From NCBI GenBank assembly GCA_900472295.1, contig UCIA01000042.1:26516-62044 (forward strand): a stretch of 35,529 nucleotides of DNA, written 5' to 3'. This DNA comes from Hyphomicrobiales bacterium. GTDB lineage: Bacteria > Pseudomonadota > Alphaproteobacteria > Rhizobiales > Rhizobiaceae. Below, one piece after another: positions 34,031-35,529 of the stretch; position 1 is the stretch's first letter; each line of letters begins with the position of its first letter. The translations under genes and the position numbers were made by a program. The notes beneath the pieces are model-generated. The model was not told where the DNA came from, did not search any database, and saw only the letters and a program-made list of their open reading frames with translations.

Positions 34031-34726
34031 ATGATCAGCGACGAAAACGCTAAAGCCGTGCAAGAACTCGCGAAGCTTGGCCAGAAGAGCATCGACGCAG
34101 GATCGGATGCTGGAAAGTGGCTGACCAAAACATTTGGCCAAGCCGTCGAACATGTTTCTGAGGCACTTGCCGACAAAGCTGCAGGCTATAGGGTGCGCAA
34201 CCGCGCCAACGTTGTTGCCAAAACACAAGCCCATCTACAGAAACTCGGTATCACCGATTTCAAGGCTATCGACTTTCGCAGCGGGATTCCTCTTCTAGAA
34301 GGCATCTCTAATGAGCCTGAGGAATCCATACAAGACCTTTGGAGTGCGTACCTCGCTAATGCACTGGACGCATCACAGCCTTCTGTAATTATCAATCGGC
34401 TCATCATAGGTATAATCAAGAACCTTGAGCCATCAGACCTTCCAGTGATCCTGCGGCTTGCAAAAGAGGACTTGGAACGACCCGTCCACGATCCTATCAG
34501 ACTCGACCATGATGATTTTTTATTCGGTGAGCCATACCTATCCAACATATTCGCGAGACTAACCGCTCTGGGTCTCTTTTCATTCGAAAATAGCGGAAGC
34601 GTTGGCTTTGCCCCCGATCCTGAATGGGAAGTCGCCTGCCAACTTGAAGTCAGCACGGCGCTTGGAAATTTCAAAGCGATGCCATTATTGATGCTGTTCA
34701 CACAGGCAATTCGTCGCCCTGATTGA
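34031..34726 (+). CDS. Abi-alpha (DUF4393) family protein
   Basis: A 231-residue protein. The central block GIPLLEGISNEPEESIQDLWSAYLANALDA followed by LIIGIIKNLEPSDLPVIL matches the Abi-alpha/DUF4393 family (usual form 'LLEa.s.Ed.eelqelWa.LLaNa.d', then '...lsp.da..l'). The name comes from an abortive-infection association; the mechanism is unknown. The ATG has GGAG eight bases upstream; an in-frame TTG five codons earlier is rejected. It is divergent from the two-gene unit to its left (about 130 bases between starts). Confidence 0.8.
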   Translation: MISDENAKAVQELAKLGQKSIDAGSDAGKWLTKTFGQAVEHVSEALADKAAGYRVRNRANVVAKTQAHLQKLGITDFKAIDFRSGIPLLEGISNEPEESIQDLWSAYLANALDASQPSVIINRLIIGIIKNLEPSDLPVILRLAKEDLERPVHDPIRLDHDDFLFGEPYLSNIFARLTALGLFSFENSGSVGFAPDPEWEVACQLEVSTALGNFKAMPLLMLFTQAIRRPD

Positions 34727-34843
34727 AGTCCGGGGACCCTTGGCGACTCTGTTTGCGCAAAACGGCAGCTTATCGTGCAGAGGCAACGTCCTGGTTAAAA
34801 AGCAGCCATTCTCGCACGGCCAGTCTGTCCAGAAAGCAAACAA

Positions 34844-34858
34844 GGCCCATGGCGGGCC
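34844..34858. terminator. Hairpin between convergent genes
   Basis: GGCCC-ATGGC-GGGCC lies between the Abi-alpha gene and the minus-strand gene at 34956. On the minus strand it is followed by TTGTTTGCTTT, a T-rich tract, so it best fits a terminator for the 76-residue protein; on the plus strand a CTTTCG follows. Confidence 0.55.
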
Positions 34859-34955
34859 CTTTCGAATCGTCCCCAGGCCGGCCTCCCCTCACTTCCCGTC
34901 ATCTGCTTGGCCTCGTCAGCCGTGATCGCGGTCCCAGCCTGGGCCCAGCGCTCCC

Positions 34956-35186
34956 TTACCCCGAAAAGCTCACGGTCACCCCGCGCTGCCTAAAATAGGC
35001 CTGCATCAGCTTACGGCCCTGGCGGTTGCTGTGGGCCAGCTTGGTGGGGTCGAACACCGCCTGTTTTGTGCCTTCGCGCGCCAGCGCCGCCTTGAGCGTG
35101 GCGATATGGGCGTCGATGTCGGCATTGTCGGCCTTGAGCGAGGCATAGATGCTCTCGGTCGCCTGGGCCACGGTCGGTTCGCTCAC
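34956..35186 (-). CDS. Small conserved-looking protein, unknown function
   Basis: A 76-residue soluble protein starting GTG-SEPTVAQ, with AAGGA eight bases upstream that fixes the start; the longer frame upstream is low-complexity and not credible. It has two helices (ATESIYASLKADNADIDAHIATLKAAL) and a basic C-terminus (SNRQGRKLMQAYFRQRGVTVSFSG). GC-rich codon use is like the chromosomal backbone, so it probably marks the right edge of the defence island. Confidence 0.7.
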   Translation of the reverse strand: MSEPTVAQATESIYASLKADNADIDAHIATLKAALAREGTKQAVFDPTKLAHSNRQGRKLMQAYFRQRGVTVSFSG

Positions 35187-35529
35187 TGGTGTCGTCCTTT
35201 GTTTGTTTGGCGGCGGCTTAACACAGATTCGCCGATATGCGATACTGCGGCGGTCCGGGCTTTGTCCGGCAGCTGTTGGCGTTGGCGATCCTTCGCGCGC
35301 TCCTCTGCCCTGCCTGGCATCTCCCCTCACAAGGGCGCGGCAATCGCATATGGCTGGCGGAGCTTCGTGCTTTACGAATACCCCCACCCTTAATCCCTCC
35401 CCACAATGGGGAGGGAGACTCCCGCAGGCGCCGAACTCAGCAAATTAGAGACGTTCAGTGCTCTTACATTGGCAGAAGAAGGCGCGCGGCAGCATTCCCT
35501 CCCCCTTGTGGGTGTTTGGACCGGAGACA
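35187..35529. other. Right-end gene-free stretch
   Basis: No credible gene is seen. The stretch contains the hairpin at 35395-35415 and a pyrimidine-rich CCCTCCCCCTTGTGGG near 35489-35504 that resembles half of the dispersed repeats and may be cut by the window edge. Confidence 0.5.
35395..35415. repeat. Perfect 8-bp hairpin repeat
   Basis: CCCTCCCC-ACAAT-GGGGAGGG. The pyrimidine/purine arms and the ACA-containing loop are like the second hairpin of the repeats at 1-54 and 1150-1194, suggesting a related intergenic element. Confidence 0.65.

Noticed and set aside
34727..34955. Possible attachment site or tRNA remnant at the right edge of the defence island
   Set aside because: No tRNA-like fold and no matching direct repeat near 30021-30220 could be found.
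1..35529. CRISPR arrays, rRNA, tRNA, integrase or transposase genes
   Set aside because: None seen; no regularly spaced repeats, cloverleaf or transposase/recombinase motifs were recognised in either strand.

Overview
The window looks like chromosome from a Rhizobiales alphaproteobacterium, most likely Mesorhizobium or a close relative. The basis is the GC-rich coding sequence with strong third-position G/C bias, a DUF1127 small protein, an RpoE-ChrR pair, several CUT1 sugar-transport and SDR genes, and twin-hairpin intergenic repeats of the kind common in mesorhizobia. This assignment is by recognition, not by a search.

Layout. 1-13 kb holds mostly single genes: a protease-fold PDZ protein that has lost its catalytic triad, a YghU-type glutathione transferase, a class I/II aminotransferase, a sulfotransferase with a membrane tail, a DUF1127 peptide, a nucleoside hydrolase, a glycine-rich autotransporter divergent from an AraC-type regulator, a methyltransferase, a putative zinc aminopeptidase lipoprotein and a four-helix membrane protein. 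13.0-17.1 kb is a compact photo-oxidative stress block: a photolyase, rpoE-chrR (singlet-oxygen ECF sigma factor and zinc anti-sigma) and a second ECF sigma factor without a visible anti-sigma. Three matched promoters (TGATCC, 16 bases, CGTA) precede phr, rpoE and the second sigma gene, which indicates one RpoE regulon. The block is bracketed by two gene fragments of about 190 bp: a broken copy of the methyltransferase 5' part and a copy of the 3' end of the ROK gene found further right. 17.3-21.7 kb is a two-gene RND efflux operon. It lies between the ROK fragment and the intact ROK gene.

21.75-30.0 kb is a sugar catabolism locus: a ROK regulator divergent from a seven-gene operon (binding protein, two permeases, ATPase, SDR dehydrogenase, xylose-isomerase-like epimerase, second SDR), with many ATGA overlaps. 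The genes fit uptake of a sugar or polyol followed by oxidation and isomerisation in the cytosol. An 18-bp perfect inverted repeat in the divergent intergenic region is a good ROK operator candidate.

30.1-34.8 kb is an accessory defence island with visibly less GC-biased codon use. It contains a complete-looking type II-A retron: a structured non-coding RNA, an NDT-like effector related to that of retron Eco1/Ec86, and a retron reverse transcriptase. Next to it are an unrecognised two-gene module (cytosolic protein plus single-pass protein with an external Ig/CARDB-like domain) and a divergent Abi-alpha (DUF4393) gene. The retron, and possibly the uncharacterised two-gene module, are the most novel contents. 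The right end returns to ordinary chromosome with a small conserved-looking protein and hairpin repeats.
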